NCBI RefSeq assembly: GCF_000764305.2
Contig: NW_025941306.1
Span: forward strand, 1-64,000
DNA length: 64,000 nt
Direction: 5' to 3'
DNA from: Hyalella azteca
Lineage: Eukaryota > Arthropoda > Malacostraca > Amphipoda > Hyalellidae
The notes under the pieces were generated by a model. The model was given only the letters and a program-made list of their open reading frames with translations, was not told where the DNA came from and did no database searches. Positions 40,301 to 50,800 of the stretch are shown here, piece by piece. How positions within the stretch are numbered: the stretch's first letter is position 1; each line of letters opens with the position of its first letter. Position numbers and translations under genes: made by a program.

Positions 40301-40683
40301 CTCTCATTAAAATTATCTTGCCATTATCAATCGGCATCGAAATGTTCTCGCACGCTGTAGCTGCTCCCATCTTCAATTCAATCATAGATAATATTTCGAG
40401 CCGAAAATAACTGCGGTAATATTTATCTATTTTGATGTAGAATTTCCGTTTGCTTTCTGTTAATTACAGCTCAGGTCGTATCATTCTTAATCAAGGTTGC
40501 TTTCTGTCATTAAGTTCATTTCATTATAGTGAATAATTTCTTTATTTTCAGGCGTACCATCTATGCCAAGGTGGCACCAGAACCAGCTTCATGTGTCCAA
40601 TAGGAACGATCTTCAACCAAGTGACGCAGGTGTGCCAATGGTGGTTCCAAGTGCAGTGCCGACAACCCTTCAGCGCCGGATAA
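19360..40683 (+). CDS. giant low-complexity protein with C-terminal CBM14 chitin-binding domain (4 coding exons)
   Basis: Exons: 19360-20596 (ATG at 19651, after an in-frame stop), 30177-38023, 39361-39534 and 40552-40683 (TAA at 40681). Junction phases are 1, 0 and 0 and agree on both sides. The coding total of 9099 nt gives 3032 residues. Residues 1-290 are Ser/Asn/Lys-rich. Residues ~297-312 are hydrophobic (HHILLLLLTLSTHLF) and followed by SATIAG, like a signal peptide core and cleavage site. The next 2600 residues are rich in Ser, Thr, Asn, Gln and Glu, with many N-x-S/T sites. There are acidic tyrosine clusters (YYEDYDEYS and MYDYYQYYDEF near 31340-31420; YDYYDESTEPTIEYFYEN near 35675) and a charged, helix-prone segment near 34500-35050. 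The last two exons encode LDYPAFTQL, NFNC, RCQAYHLC, SFMCPIGTIFNQ and QVCQWWFQVQC: the six-cysteine peritrophin-A/CBM14 fold, split by an intron right after RCQ. Known CBM14 proteins bind chitin in cuticle or peritrophic matrix. An extracellular matrix or apical surface role is inferred. Extra small exons inside the 9.6-kb intron are possible. Confidence 0.82.
20597..22020 (+). other. first part of the 9.6-kb intron of the giant gene
   Basis: Starts with the donor GTGAGC. Contains a short ATT microsatellite at about 20764-20788 and AT-rich sequence. No gene or RNA recognised. Confidence 0.5.
22021..22392. repeat. 39-bp minisatellite, about 9.5 copies
   Basis: The unit contains GGTCGCGCGCAGGTTGTGGA and CTGCTGTGGTAGAGTGACT. 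The second unit is shortened. The array lies within the intron of the giant gene. Confidence 0.94.
22393..24316. other. intronic, no gene recognised
   Basis: AT-rich sequence. Short ORFs are present but none has a motif or plausible composition. A direct repeat of GGTTGCTTACCCA occurs at about 22931-22976. Confidence 0.4.
24317..24590. mobile_element. diverged copy of an unclassified transposon-like coding repeat
   Basis: The + frame reads SQTRPQSI, DEFNRLRDTL and RNNGPC and ends ...FFMIWIT. The same words recur, diverged, in the two arms of the palindrome that follows (24600-26065), in tandem with its left arm. Keeping one reading frame across three copies suggests a former transposon ORF. 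The family was not recognised. Confidence 0.6.
24600..26065. repeat. large imperfect palindrome, arms about 0.7 kb, of a transposon-like repeat
   Basis: The left arm (about 24600-25285) and right arm (about 25380-26065) are inverted copies, with the centre near 25330. Matching landmarks are ACCAACGTCATCTGAAG (25227) against CTTCAGATGACGTTGGT (25431), and GTTAATAAACTAAAAC (25180) against GTTTTAGTTTATTAAC (25475). Another match is CACCAGCATC (24918) against GATGCTGGTG (25693). The right arm has roughly 60-80 bp that the left arm lacks. Both arms share the DEFNRL-like frame of the copy at 24317. It lies inside the giant gene's long intron. Confidence 0.8.
26081..26568. repeat. 51-bp minisatellite, about 9.5 copies
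   Basis: Each unit contains AGCAAGAAGTATGGGGTCGC, TGGAGGTATAAC and a variable TTGGCAGCAGGCGG part. It starts directly after the right arm of the palindrome. Confidence 0.94.
26799..27298. repeat. 24-bp minisatellite, about 21 copies, with an N at 27113
   Basis: The core is GAGCTCTGCACACGATGCTC. Period 24 keeps three + frames and several - frames open, giving apparent proteins of 180-252 residues that are artefacts. The single N at 27113 interrupts a unit and probably marks an assembly join, so the copy number is unreliable. Confidence 0.95.
27299..30176. other. last part of the long intron of the giant gene
   Basis: An open frame from about 27469 to 27966 (+) looks mildly coding (VAQILSRLKLVNTGWGPSH) but matches nothing I recognise; it may be a transposon scrap. 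A GC-richer patch at 28940-29100 contains a 38-codon ORF starting MQGSVTPRSVGKIAVQ. The intron ends with the acceptor TTTTTCTACTTTCAG (AG at 30175-30176). Confidence 0.4.
30177..38023 (+). other. 7847-nt single exon of the giant CBM14 gene
   Basis: The frame is open from the acceptor at 30176 without interruption, well before the first ATG at 30416, so 30416 is not the translation start. The exon ends at the donor AAC|GTGAGT (38023/38024). Reading through the donor would give a stop at 38099-38101, an alternative end lacking the chitin-binding domain. Confidence 0.88.
38024..39360 (+). other. intron of the giant gene
   Basis: AT-rich. A short direct repeat (TTACCTAAATTCTG) occurs about three times at 39036-39103. 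The acceptor at 39359-39360 has a weak pyrimidine tract, and an AG three bases upstream would also keep the frame. Confidence 0.6.
39726..39905. mobile_element. small inverted-repeat element with internal GACG microsatellite, copy 1
   Basis: Contains a perfect 16-bp palindrome, ACTCACTGCAGTGAGT (39744-39759). AGCGCATTTTCTC (39767-39779) is perfectly inverted as GAGAAAATGCGCT (39888-39900). Between them is a GGACGGACAGACAGAC-type microsatellite (about 39800-39855). A second copy of the same arrangement, on the other strand, is at 55508-55620. It lies in an intron of the giant gene. Confidence 0.75.
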
Positions 40684-42839
40684 ACTGGGCGATTCCGTTT
40701 TTCGTGATATGCTTGTTCATTATTGCTTCTTGTTGTCGAGGCCTAGATGGTTTAAAAGACTTTCTAGCATAAGAAACTAATTTAGGAGAGGGCTTATGTC
40801 ATGGAGAAAATATCCGAGGAGGGTTAAGTAGCTGCGGTAATTTGCTTCTACTGTGGCACATATTTATTAAGAGGAATAATTAATGCGAATTTAGTGTTCA
40901 GAAAACATGTTACACTTAACCCCGTGAGAATTACATACAAAGCTGTCACCTGTCAACGCCATCACTGCCTACGATGTCATCAAGTCTTGCGTACATATGA
41001 CGCAATTAAGGCGGTAATTATTAAAATATGACGCAATTAATTATGACGCAATTTTATATATATATGACGCAATTTTAATTAATTATTTTAATTAATTATT
41101 AAAATATGACGCAATTAAGGCGGTAAATTAAGGCATAAGAATCAGATGAATTTTTAGTTTGGAATAAATGTTACTCTAATTCTTAATTATATGTGGGTCA
41201 AATGTCAGCCCCTCATCCGGCTAAGATTTCTTATCCATATTTTGTTGAATTGTGATCACCTTCATTTAATTTTATCGGACAAATTCTAAGCATTGTTCAG
41301 CATTGATCAACACAAGAGCGCTGAGGAAAGTTAGTGTAGATACTTGCTCTATGAGAGCAGTAGGAGAAGCTTACCCTGGCCGCTTAATGAAGTAGGCAGA
41401 GGTGGAAGGTATAAGAAGGCCAATCTTGCTTCAGACCTTCGCTAAAATGAAACCCTTCACCTCCTTTATTTTTGTCATTTCGTGATTGCTTCAAGAAGGT
41501 TCTTCATATCACATTTGCGAAAAAAAAATTAGTTAGACTGCCGTGTATAATGCCGTGGCTGACTCGAGAGTTAGTCATGAACTCATTTAATCAAATTACT
41601 CTGGGTCACTGTAGCCTTAATCTGTTTCTTACTCTAATGAGACATGTACATATTGAACAGTTTTGTAAACTTAATTTTATGCGCGGGACTAGTTAGGCTA
41701 GTTAGCACCTGCCTCATAAGTAGTTGGCCTAACTAGAAATGACTTGCACAGATATTTGGTTTGGGGATGTGCTCACAAGGCTCAATGTATCAAGACGTAT
41801 AGATGTAATTTACGTTCAAGCTGATGCAACAAAAGCAGTAATGTATGATTTATTAATAAATACTAATAAATGATTTTATTAATGGATCATTATGTTACCA
41901 CTTGTTTTCAGCGCCCATTGTCAGCCCTGGTTTTTAAAAGCACGATCCATTCATCCATTCCTATTCCTAACCACTTATACTTTAATGTTTGGTCGTGATT
42001 AGCAATTCAAGTTGATAAATTTGCTCGAAGTATCAATTTGCGTACAATTGACAATCATCTTTTTCTGAGTAGAACATTTTACATAAAACTCAACTGGACG
42101 GCACTAGCAGTGTTAGTTGAATATTCGGTCCAAACGCCGTAGAGTTTTGGTTATTCGCTCCGGCATTACGGACGGCCCCGTTGATTCGCCGAAGTTGTTT
42201 TTAAACACTCGCTACCCAATATGTGCTAAACTTGAAGAACAATTTTATCCCCTACTATCGATGGGTCAAAACTCATCGCATTTCTTTTTAAAAAGATGGA
42301 AGAAGCAATATCTATTCAATTTATAATTAAGGTAACTTTGCTGAATTTAATTAAATTTCTTCTTAGATTGTTGCTCTTCACATTCGTATGTATAAATTTT
42401 GATTAAATAACAAATTTTTTGCGTAGTGAATTAATGAATCCTTCTCTTTAATAAATTCTTTCCCATTCCAATATGCAAAATTTTGAAACACACAAACGAG
42501 TAAATATATCTTATAATAGCTCATATTTCCTTGTGCTGGTTTCAGGAAAGTAAATTTCTGAATATTTCCATGCTCACGCCCGAAAAGATTAAGGGTTATA
42601 AATCTTCAACAAATTGTTGACTTGTAGCGCCACCAAATAATTTCAGGACAATCTAGTATTTTTTCAGTAAACAACGCTACTTAGCTGCTAAATTTTGTCC
42701 TGACATTGTGGAATTTTATCCTAAAAACCGCGATGTTTCCGCGCGTTCTAGCATATACGAACTGATGAGAACTAATTGAAAAAGATATACAAATTCACGA
42801 AACAAAAGTCAGTCCTTGCTACTAAAAAGTTCTTTCCCA
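40684..42839. other. 3' flank of the giant gene and intergenic DNA
   Basis: An AATAAA at 41163-41168 may be the polyadenylation signal of the giant gene. The stretch 40996-41130 repeats TATGACGCAATTAAGGCGGT-like words several times. No further gene recognised. Confidence 0.4.
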
Positions 42840-43292
42840 TAGGGTAGCGTGGGGCAGCGCGCCCCCCACTTTTTTTAAACTAAATTTTTGATGAAGTTTT
42901 AATTGATACGAGGTGGTTCTTTGTTTTGTTTAAAGGTACAACTAATGAGGAATGTATGATGTGAATTAGACGCCTATAGAGTTATTCAATTTTTAATGAA
43001 ACACTATTTTGTAAAATACTTTGAAAAATAATTCAAAGTAATTTCAAAATCTTCATCTATAGTAATGGAAAAAAACTTTATTTAGCGGCAAAAAAATTTT
43101 TATCTGTACTAAAACAGTTATTCGCAAAGAACTTAATAACGCAAACACTTAGCAAAACGTAAATCCGCACACTTCATCCCAGTGAAACTGTCGACCGGCG
43201 GTAGAGAACACGGACCAATATCTGCCATACTTAGCGAGAAACCCGCTATGGGCCCGTGACCCGCAGTGGGCTCGCTGCCCCATGTTACCCTA
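42840..43292. mobile_element. MITE-like element, family C
   Basis: The left end TAGGGTAGCGTGGGGCAGCG (from 42840) and the right end, whose reverse complement is TAGGGTAACATGGGGCAGCG (to 43292), are 20-bp terminal inverted repeats with two mismatches. The element is 453 bp with no transposase. The TAGGGTA terminus is shared with family A upstream, although the rest differs. Confidence 0.8.
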
Positions 43293-44579
43293 CTATTTCG
43301 AGCTTCATTGAAATTGTTGGCATCAATTTTAACCTTCAAGTTAGTGCATTGAAAGTTTAAGTAATGATAAATGTGAAAAGTTGGTATAAGATATAAGTTG
43401 GTATATGGAAAACCCTGAAGAATAAGCCAAGTTATGCAGTCTAAGGATTGTATTCTCTTAATTGAACTATAACTACAAAACATTAAATTAATAAACAGGC
43501 ATGTTATTAATCATTACTTAACCCTCAACCGCCTGACATGAATAACCCGAGCAATATTGTCACAAGCCTACTTCCCAAAAAAATACGTTTTAAATAAAAA
43601 TTACTTGTATAAAATAAAATAAAATAAAATTACTTGTATTGATGGTTGCCGACACGTACGATAACTTTAAAATGTTCTCTGTTGAGCACAAGTGTCCTCA
43701 GATTGCTACACTCAATAGTTTACCTATAATTTAAGTTGAAAGTTATGTTCCCGGAGAGTGACGCGGTGGTAGAGGGTTAACTGGGGTAGGCAGCTCTGTT
43801 AAAGGCCAGACGGTGCAGTCTGGGATGGTGCAGCCTAGCCTGCAGTCTAATGATAAATCAATACGTGAGAAGCACGTAATGTGAATACCAAGACCTACTG
43901 ATGCTAATCTACGAAGCTACTTAATTGCAAACCATCCGCGTCAAAACGCGAAGAGAATTAACTGGTTAGATAATTTTCCGGACAGCTTGGAATTAAGATC
44001 CTGTACGAAAATCATATTTAGAATGCTTAAAAAGTAATGTAGACAGTAATGCTTAAGTAAGACAGTAATGCTTAAAACAACAAGACTATCATGCTTAAAA
44101 AAGAACGGCTAATTGTAGAGTTGAGGGAAGCGTAAGGGTTTAGGCAGGCAACAGGGTTGAACGCTGGCTCGGAAGTAAGGAGAGGTTAAGGGTTGAGACC
44201 AGCTTAAACTTGATGTCAGATTAAAAGTTGAGGGAGGTAAGCAAGTAGAGAGAAGGCTACAGGGTTGAGGTAAACTTACAGGGTTGGGAGGGTGAAGGGT
44301 TGAGGGTAGAGCGCAGAGTATAACGTCAAGCGCCGCTGACGAAGCTTCGCACCTCATCAATTCTCTGTAGCCGCCGGCCACACCAAACATTCCTGCCTGA
44401 CTTCCTTCTCCGTCGTTCATCTCAACTTCTTCTTGTCGACCAGGCGTCAGCACTCACATCAATAAAATATATATATATGATTGACGGTCCGGACACTCAT
44501 TAATCAAGCAGATTAGAAAGCCTAGACTTAGCAGCAAAAACACAGTAGTTGTTTTGATATTCTTAAAGCAAGCCCCTAC
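43293..44579. other. intergenic, no gene recognised
   Basis: The region 44120-44310 is purine-rich and repeats AGGGTTGAGG/GGTTGAGGGA words irregularly. No coding potential supported. Confidence 0.4.
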
Positions 44580-45460
44580 GGACAACCCAGTTCTTGTCAT
44601 GAGAAGGGGCCCATTTTTAAACACAAATAGAAGAAACTTGTTGTTACGAGAATTCCATTTTTTAAAATGACTTGTATTTTGTTGCTGAAAGGAGCACAAT
44701 TTCCACACGACTCCTGTCACGAGAAGGACCATAATTCTAGTCACGATAATTAGTGCAATTCTTGTCATTAGAAGAAACATGATTCATGTCAGAAAATGAG
44801 TACGATATTTGGATACAAAATGAGAACGATGTCACAAGAAAATACACCATTTTCGTCACGAGAAGGATCATGATTTTCGCAAGGGAAAAAATACATTTTT
44901 GTCATGATAATTAAGGAACATGATTCTTGTCTCAAGAAGAAGCCCTCGTCTTGATACAAGGAGGAGGAGGCACATGTCTTCTCATCAAAAGGGACATATT
45001 TCTGGTCATGAGAATTTGCAAAATTCGTGTCACCAAAACAATCCCATGTAGTGTCGTGTTGAATGACACAATTCTTGTAATGGGGACAAAGACAAGAATT
45101 TGCGTTGGTCAAGGTAGTCACAGATTACAAGGATACGATTTTGTGATAGAATATATTAAAGGAAGTGATAATTATATAGCGGATTTGTTCTCAATAAATC
45201 TTCAGTAATGATATTAATTTGTACTATCTGTATTGTGTTTGTTTTAAGATCGTTTTTCTATGCTAGCGTATTTTGTCGTAGAGTGAAGAACGGAGAGGAC
45301 TTTAAACCAAGGAACTCATTGTGTCACAATAGATAGCCCATGTCATGTCATGAAAAGATGCACAATTATTGGCAAAAGATAAATCCCCAGTCTAATCATG
45401 AGAATATATCTAATTCTTGTCACCAGAAAGGTCGCATGTTTTTGTCATGAGAAGATGCAG
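44580..45460. repeat. degenerate direct repeat around TTCTTGTCATGAGAAGG
   Basis: Words close to TTCTTGTCACGAGAAGGA recur irregularly, about every 35-45 bp from 44580 to 45080 and again at 45345-45455, with much divergence. It looks like an old decayed minisatellite interrupted by the retrotransposon scrap at 45116-45208. Confidence 0.6.
45116..45208 (+). mobile_element. fragment of Ty3/gypsy-type RNase H
   Basis: The + frame reads RLQGYDFVIEYIKGSDNYIA followed by DLFS and then a stop. This is the hallmark end of the RNase H domain of Ty3/gypsy polyproteins (typical form LQ.YDF.I.Y.KG..N..AD.LS). Only about 30 codons remain. No LTRs, integrase or protease were found nearby, so it is a fossil piece. 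Confidence 0.7.
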
Positions 45461-45589
45461 AATTTCCGTCGCATTGTGAACCGTTACTCAGTCGGCGTTA
45501 CAGGAGCTTGGCCATCGCTACGTTTTACGAGGATTTCTTACGTGCGCCTCTGGCAGTTACTGTAAACTGTTTACTGCACGCCACCATCT

Positions 45590-45948
45590 GCCGATGCTGC
45601 TGCTGCTGGTGCTGCTGCTGGTGCTGCTGGTGCTGCTGGTGCTGCTGGTGCTGCTGGTGCTGCTGGTGCTGCTGCTACTGATGCTGGTGATGGTGCTGCT
45701 GCTGCTGCTGGTGATGCTGCTGGTGCTGCTGCTGCTGCTGGTGGTACTGGTGATGCTGCTGCTGCTGCTGGTGGTACTGGTGATGCTGCTGCTGCTTGTG
45801 CTGCTGCTGCTGCTGCTGGTGATGCTGCTGCTGGTGGTGGTGCTGGTGATGCTGCTGCTGGTGCTGCTGCTGGTGTTGCTGGTGCTGCTGCTGGTGCTGC
45901 TACTGTTGCTGCTGCTGGTGCTGCTATTGGTGCTGCTGTTGCAGTAGG
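45590..45948. repeat. CTG-rich trinucleotide array
   Basis: An imperfect array of CTGCTGGTG-type triplets, mostly GCTGCTGGT with GTGATGCTG interruptions. It opens a Leu/Val frame on + and a Ser/Thr frame on -. No splice context or non-repeat coding flank supports expression. Confidence 0.95.
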
Positions 45949-46686
45949 TAATGGTTTTTGTCAATGATTAGTCTTAACGTTTTAACGTAGTAAAGCCTTC
46001 ATTATGTTTTTATACGAATGACTAGTCATTACTTCTAACAGATTTTTCATTAAATAATTATTTGTAAATTCATCAATTTGCATGAATTATTAACACCTAA
46101 AAATTTTTAGGTGCATTCAAGATTTTTTCAACTACGAATGAATATAAATGAACCAGTATTAACTGGCGAAGAGCAATAAATTTGAGTCCAAATAATTTGA
46201 AGAGCAAATTCTGAAAAGTAATATGCAAATTATGTGAACTTATACCCTAATTCACATGGCAAAATGAATGCCGGTGCAACGGGTGTATTCATCTCTATAT
46301 ATGTAAGAACAAGCATCGATTTCTCACCAAAGTATAACCATAACAATGACAATTTTCGTTCGACAATCCTTCTTTATATATAAATGCTCGTTGCTAAAAT
46401 ACAAATATGTTTCATAATTTATTTCTTATGCGAAACAAATCAGCAGCTTTCCATGTACCACAGCAATAATGAGACTCATGATATAAAATAAAATGAGGAT
46501 TAAAGTATTAAATAATTTCAGTTCAGTTTTAGTCTCACGCGTAAATTGCGCGTCTGGCGCAGAGCATTTGTGGGGTGCTAAAAGCAGAGGCTCATCGCCA
46601 GTCGGGGTCGCATTCCCAAAAATTCTTCACAAAATCTCTGCTCTTTACTTCAGGGGAACACAAAAAAGCAGGAGAATGTATCTCGT
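45949..46686. other. intergenic, AT-rich, no gene seen
   Basis: Leads up to the promoter-like cluster at 46687. A 73-codon ORF at 46493-46714 (+) has no recognised motif. Confidence 0.4.
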
Positions 46687-46934
46687 GATTGGTGTTACCC
46701 TCTTGACGTCATGAGTCATTTAAGCCACGGCAAGTGAGGGAACGCGCTGATTGGTTGGCGTAAGATGACGTCAAAGTGAGGGTTGACTCTAATTGGCCGC
46801 TCATAGCCGCGGTTGCCCTGAGAAAAATCCTGTGCATCTCACTGGTCGGGAACATCTGAGGGTTATTTAGTGCAGCGTGTGATTGGCTGAGATGGACGAG
46901 GGTAGAGCTATGCTTCCTCGCGGTTTTTTATTGG
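46687..46934. promoter_or_regulatory. promoter-like cluster: five inverted CCAAT boxes, two CREs and an AP-1 site
   Basis: ATTGG (inverted CCAAT) occurs at 46688, 46750, 46792, 46882 and 46930, all in the same orientation. TGACGTCA (full CRE) is at 46704-46711 and 46766-46773, and TGAGTCA (AP-1) follows the first CRE directly at 46712-46718. It lies about 0.9 kb upstream of the foxF start codon. That it serves foxF is inferred; it could serve an unannotated transcript on either strand. Confidence 0.5.
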
Positions 46935-47814
46935 TTGATGCTGTAGCACGTCACATGGAAGATGAGAAGGAAGACTTTCTTGCTAGTCCGAACAAACAGT
47001 TCATCGCGGGTGCCTCAAGGAACTGTTTGCTGTTGTGCGATCTATATACAAAAACGATCTCTCAGTGTAAACGATAACGATTGTTGCGATAACACCACGA
47101 AAATATTTACTCCTTACACTCTAGCGGCGCGCATGCAAAATAAGCAGGTCACCCAGGGACATTCTCGAACACAAGGTCAAGGGTTATTCAGGAACAAAAT
47201 ATTTAAAGTCTGAACTCGGTGCTTGTTTTGTGTGTTTGATGGAAGTCAAAACATTTGACGAGTACAAAGATGTAGGAAAGCAAATTGAGGGCAAGGAGGC
47301 TTTGCATTATCGCTTCTTAATTCGAGGTCAAGATCTGGCCAGCTGCTATGAAGAGAGTTTACCATCGAAATTGGAAATGTGGCAGTGAAAATCTTTGCAT
47401 ATTCGTCCCATCAAGTGTATAATTTCTAATGAAAACGGGGATCCGCAATGCACGAACCTATACGCTTACGTTCGCTTGGCAAGAAAAATTATCAAAATTA
47501 AGAAAATGAGCAAATGTGTGATGAATCAAGAAATTTAATGAAATACTTGCACTGCTGGAAAATAACAGTAAAAAGCAATGAAATGAAACTACAGAGATAA
47601 ATTGTAAAATTTCTTTTTATCAATACTAAAACAGTCACTAATCTGCATGTTCATCGTTCAAAGCCTTTTCTTACAACTTGGTTAACAGCTGTAAAATGAT
47701 GACTTAGGACATGTCCTGTTAATTCCTCTCTAAAATTATTCAAGTTATGGCTATCATTTGCCTATTGTAAGCTTTTTTGGGAGCGGTCACGGCCGTGCCA
47801 GAAACACGTGAGTC
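46935..47814 (+). other. possible foxF 5' UTR or leader region
   Basis: No protein recognised. If the upstream cluster is the foxF promoter, this is transcribed leader or first intron. CTTACGCAG just inside the ORF (47837-47845) could be a splice acceptor, in which case the first residues given for FoxF would change. Confidence 0.35.
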
Positions 47815-50800
47815 ATGAAAGAAGAAGTAGAACTTACGCAGAGTTCTTGCCTGTCCGCCCTGGGCCCAATGCTTGACCCGACCCACGGGCAAATACCTGG
47901 GACTGTTGTGCCCCTGCAGCCTGTTGCAATGAGCGCCCCCACAACAGCCTTGGCTCCTCAGCAACAAACTGACGTCGACACAAACGGCTCGAGTTCCGCT
48001 GAGAAGTCCGCAAAGAGAGGCGGCACGAGGCGCCAAGAGAAGCCCCCCTACAGCTATATCGCGTTAATCGTCATGGCCATCCAGAGTTCCCCGCAAAGAC
48101 GTCTAACTTTATCGGAAATTTACAGCTTTCTTCAACAAAGATTTTCTTTTTTCCGAGGATCGTACATGGGCTGGAAGAATTCAGTGCGGCATAACTTGAG
48201 TCTAAACGAATGCTTCATCAAGCTGCCAAAAAGCATGGGTAGGCCCGGCAAAGGCCACTACTGGGCCATAGACCCTACGGCCGAACTCATGTTCGAAGAA
48301 GGTTCGTTTCGCCGACGACCAAGAGGCTTCCGACGCAAAGTTCAAGCCATGAAGCCGTACCAGTTGCCACCCCCTCCTCCCCTACCGTACGACCTCTACA
48401 CCGTACCTGCATCTGCTAACTATCCTGCTCAGTACTCACAGTCGTATCAAGACTACCCTTATTCACAACAGCAGTACGCTATGTACGGCTACACTCCTGA
48501 GTACGTCACTCATGCTACTCATGGTAACGTGTCGCCCTCACTGATTTACCCTCACCCAGGAGGTCATGGGTCTAGTCTACCTCAGGTCACGTCAGACCGG
48601 GACATGTGGGCCTCCAGCATCGGGCCAGTGTCGGGCCAGAGCTACATTAAAAGTGGAGCCAGTCCCGCAGGTGAGAACTGAATTATTTACAAATAATGAC
48701 GTCAAATTCACCGTAATAATTTGTGTAATAAAGAAATATATTTCTGGGAGATGCAACAGAACTCTTGTTTGGTGTTTGATCATTTATTGTAACGTTTGTA
48801 GAAAAAATGAGGAACTAGCTATCAATTATTTATTATTATACGAGTATACGATGAAGCATGATGAATTAACTACATGATTATTTTTCATAACATTTGGACA
48901 AGCATGATTCATTATCGGACCAATTACTGGTATTTGTAGAAACATTTGTACGGGAATGATGAATTAGTTAATAAATTAATTGTTGCTATATACATTGTAC
49001 GTGTATGATTAATTAGCTTGTCAATTCTTTATTGTAGCATTTGGAGACGTGCGTGATGAATCAGCTGATTGATTATTTATTGTATCATTGTACGTGCGTC
49101 ATGAATTAGCTGATCAATTACGTATTGTAGCATTGTACGTGAGTCATGAATTAGCGGATCAATTATTTATTGTAGCCTTTGACGTGCGGCCGCTGAGTCT
49201 CGTCGTCGGAGAGTCGCCATTGCATGCATATGTTTAGGCAATATATTTTCCTCTTTATAGGTTATCTATGGTCGTAGTTGTTACTGAAACGAGTAATGTT
49301 TGACGTAGCTTTCCTATTGTGTGTATAACACCTTAGTAATACGAATCATTTCCATCGAATAAGAACAGTGGCGCAATATTCGCTAATAATGATTTGAAAC
49401 CAACGTGGAAGTGTCGAGGGTATAAATGTGTGGTGGCTAAATGCGAGTAACTTTTTGGAATAAAAGATTTATTTGCTGATATTGCGCGAGGTTTGATTTG
49501 CTGAAAAATGGAGATTGGATAGAGAGTTTACTGGTAGCCTCTTGTGCATTTAAACGGCCAAGAAATTCTGAGCAATTAGATGAAACTACTTATATTAATA
49601 AAACTGACTTCAACCCTGTTCAAATTAACAGTGAAAAGAAAACTAAAGTTGGAGCAGATTCACTCTAACATTATAAGGTCGGTGTAACGATCTTACGTGC
49701 CGAGATTCAATAATAAATTCAGATTCAAAGAACATTTATATTAATTGGTGCTTACAAATTCGCACAAACCTAAGTATTCTAGATTAAAGTTAGAGCACAT
49801 GCAGGAGCGACACGGCGTATAGGTAACGGCATAATTATTACGCAACGGTGATCCCCTAAAAAGAACAAAGTCATTTAATGATCATTTCGATATAGTATTT
49901 TACGCCGATATGGAAATAAATCCTCAATACAAAATTAATAACCTAAGAAACAAGATACGATATAAGTAAGTATCAACAGATACAGTAGAGGTTATGAAGA
50001 CACTAGAGCATTATGCGTACTTCTGCAGTTGCCGAACACAAATTCTTGCACTAAACCCATGCAGAGGCAAGCTCGCATAGCATCAGCATACTGCTACGGG
50101 ATCGTCAACCCGCTCTCCAAATTCTACATTCACCACATTGGTTCTTTTGATCTTTTTCTTCTTATCGTTGTCTAAGAAATCCAGAATAAGATTCCTACAG
50201 TCGGAGAACATATTTTTATTGCTGTTCTACTTCACATGCCTTGTTCACTCTTAGCATTCGTGCAGCATCCACTTGCCGCCCAACTTATGGCATCACTAAA
50301 TAAATGACTAAATGACTTATGATATGCAGAGAATAGTTTTGACCCCGAAGCTGAAGGGATGCAGATGTAGTTGAAAGATCAATGTATCGGATCCAAATCT
50401 TTATTGGTGGTGTAATCGCATGGTGTTTTTCCAGGGTGTAATTTCAGGAACAATGAAATGATCGATTTGACGTCACAATTGATCGAAAAGTTAAAAAAAT
50501 AATGACAACCAAATGAATTAATCGGAAAGTTAAAAAAATAATGACAACCAAATGAATTAATCGGAAAGTTAAAAAATAATGACAACCAAATGAAAATTCT
50601 GCAACAATTCTGTCTTTAAAAAAATGAATATTGGGATAACTATAAAGTTTAGTAGTGGTCACCAGCGGGACACGTAGTAGAAAGGACCAACACACCCGTG
50701 GCATCATCAGATTTTCAGCACCCACTTGGCAACATCAAGTTTTCAGCACACCCACTTGGCAACATCAAGCTTTCAGCTCACCCACTTGGCAACATCAAAT

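Noticed and set aside
45557..45964. Poly-Ser/Thr or poly-Leu/Val protein
   Set aside because: Simple CTG-type triplet array with no coding flank.
47043..47067. TATA box and TCAGTG initiator for foxF
   Set aside because: The two are only ~21 bp apart, too close for a normal TATA promoter.
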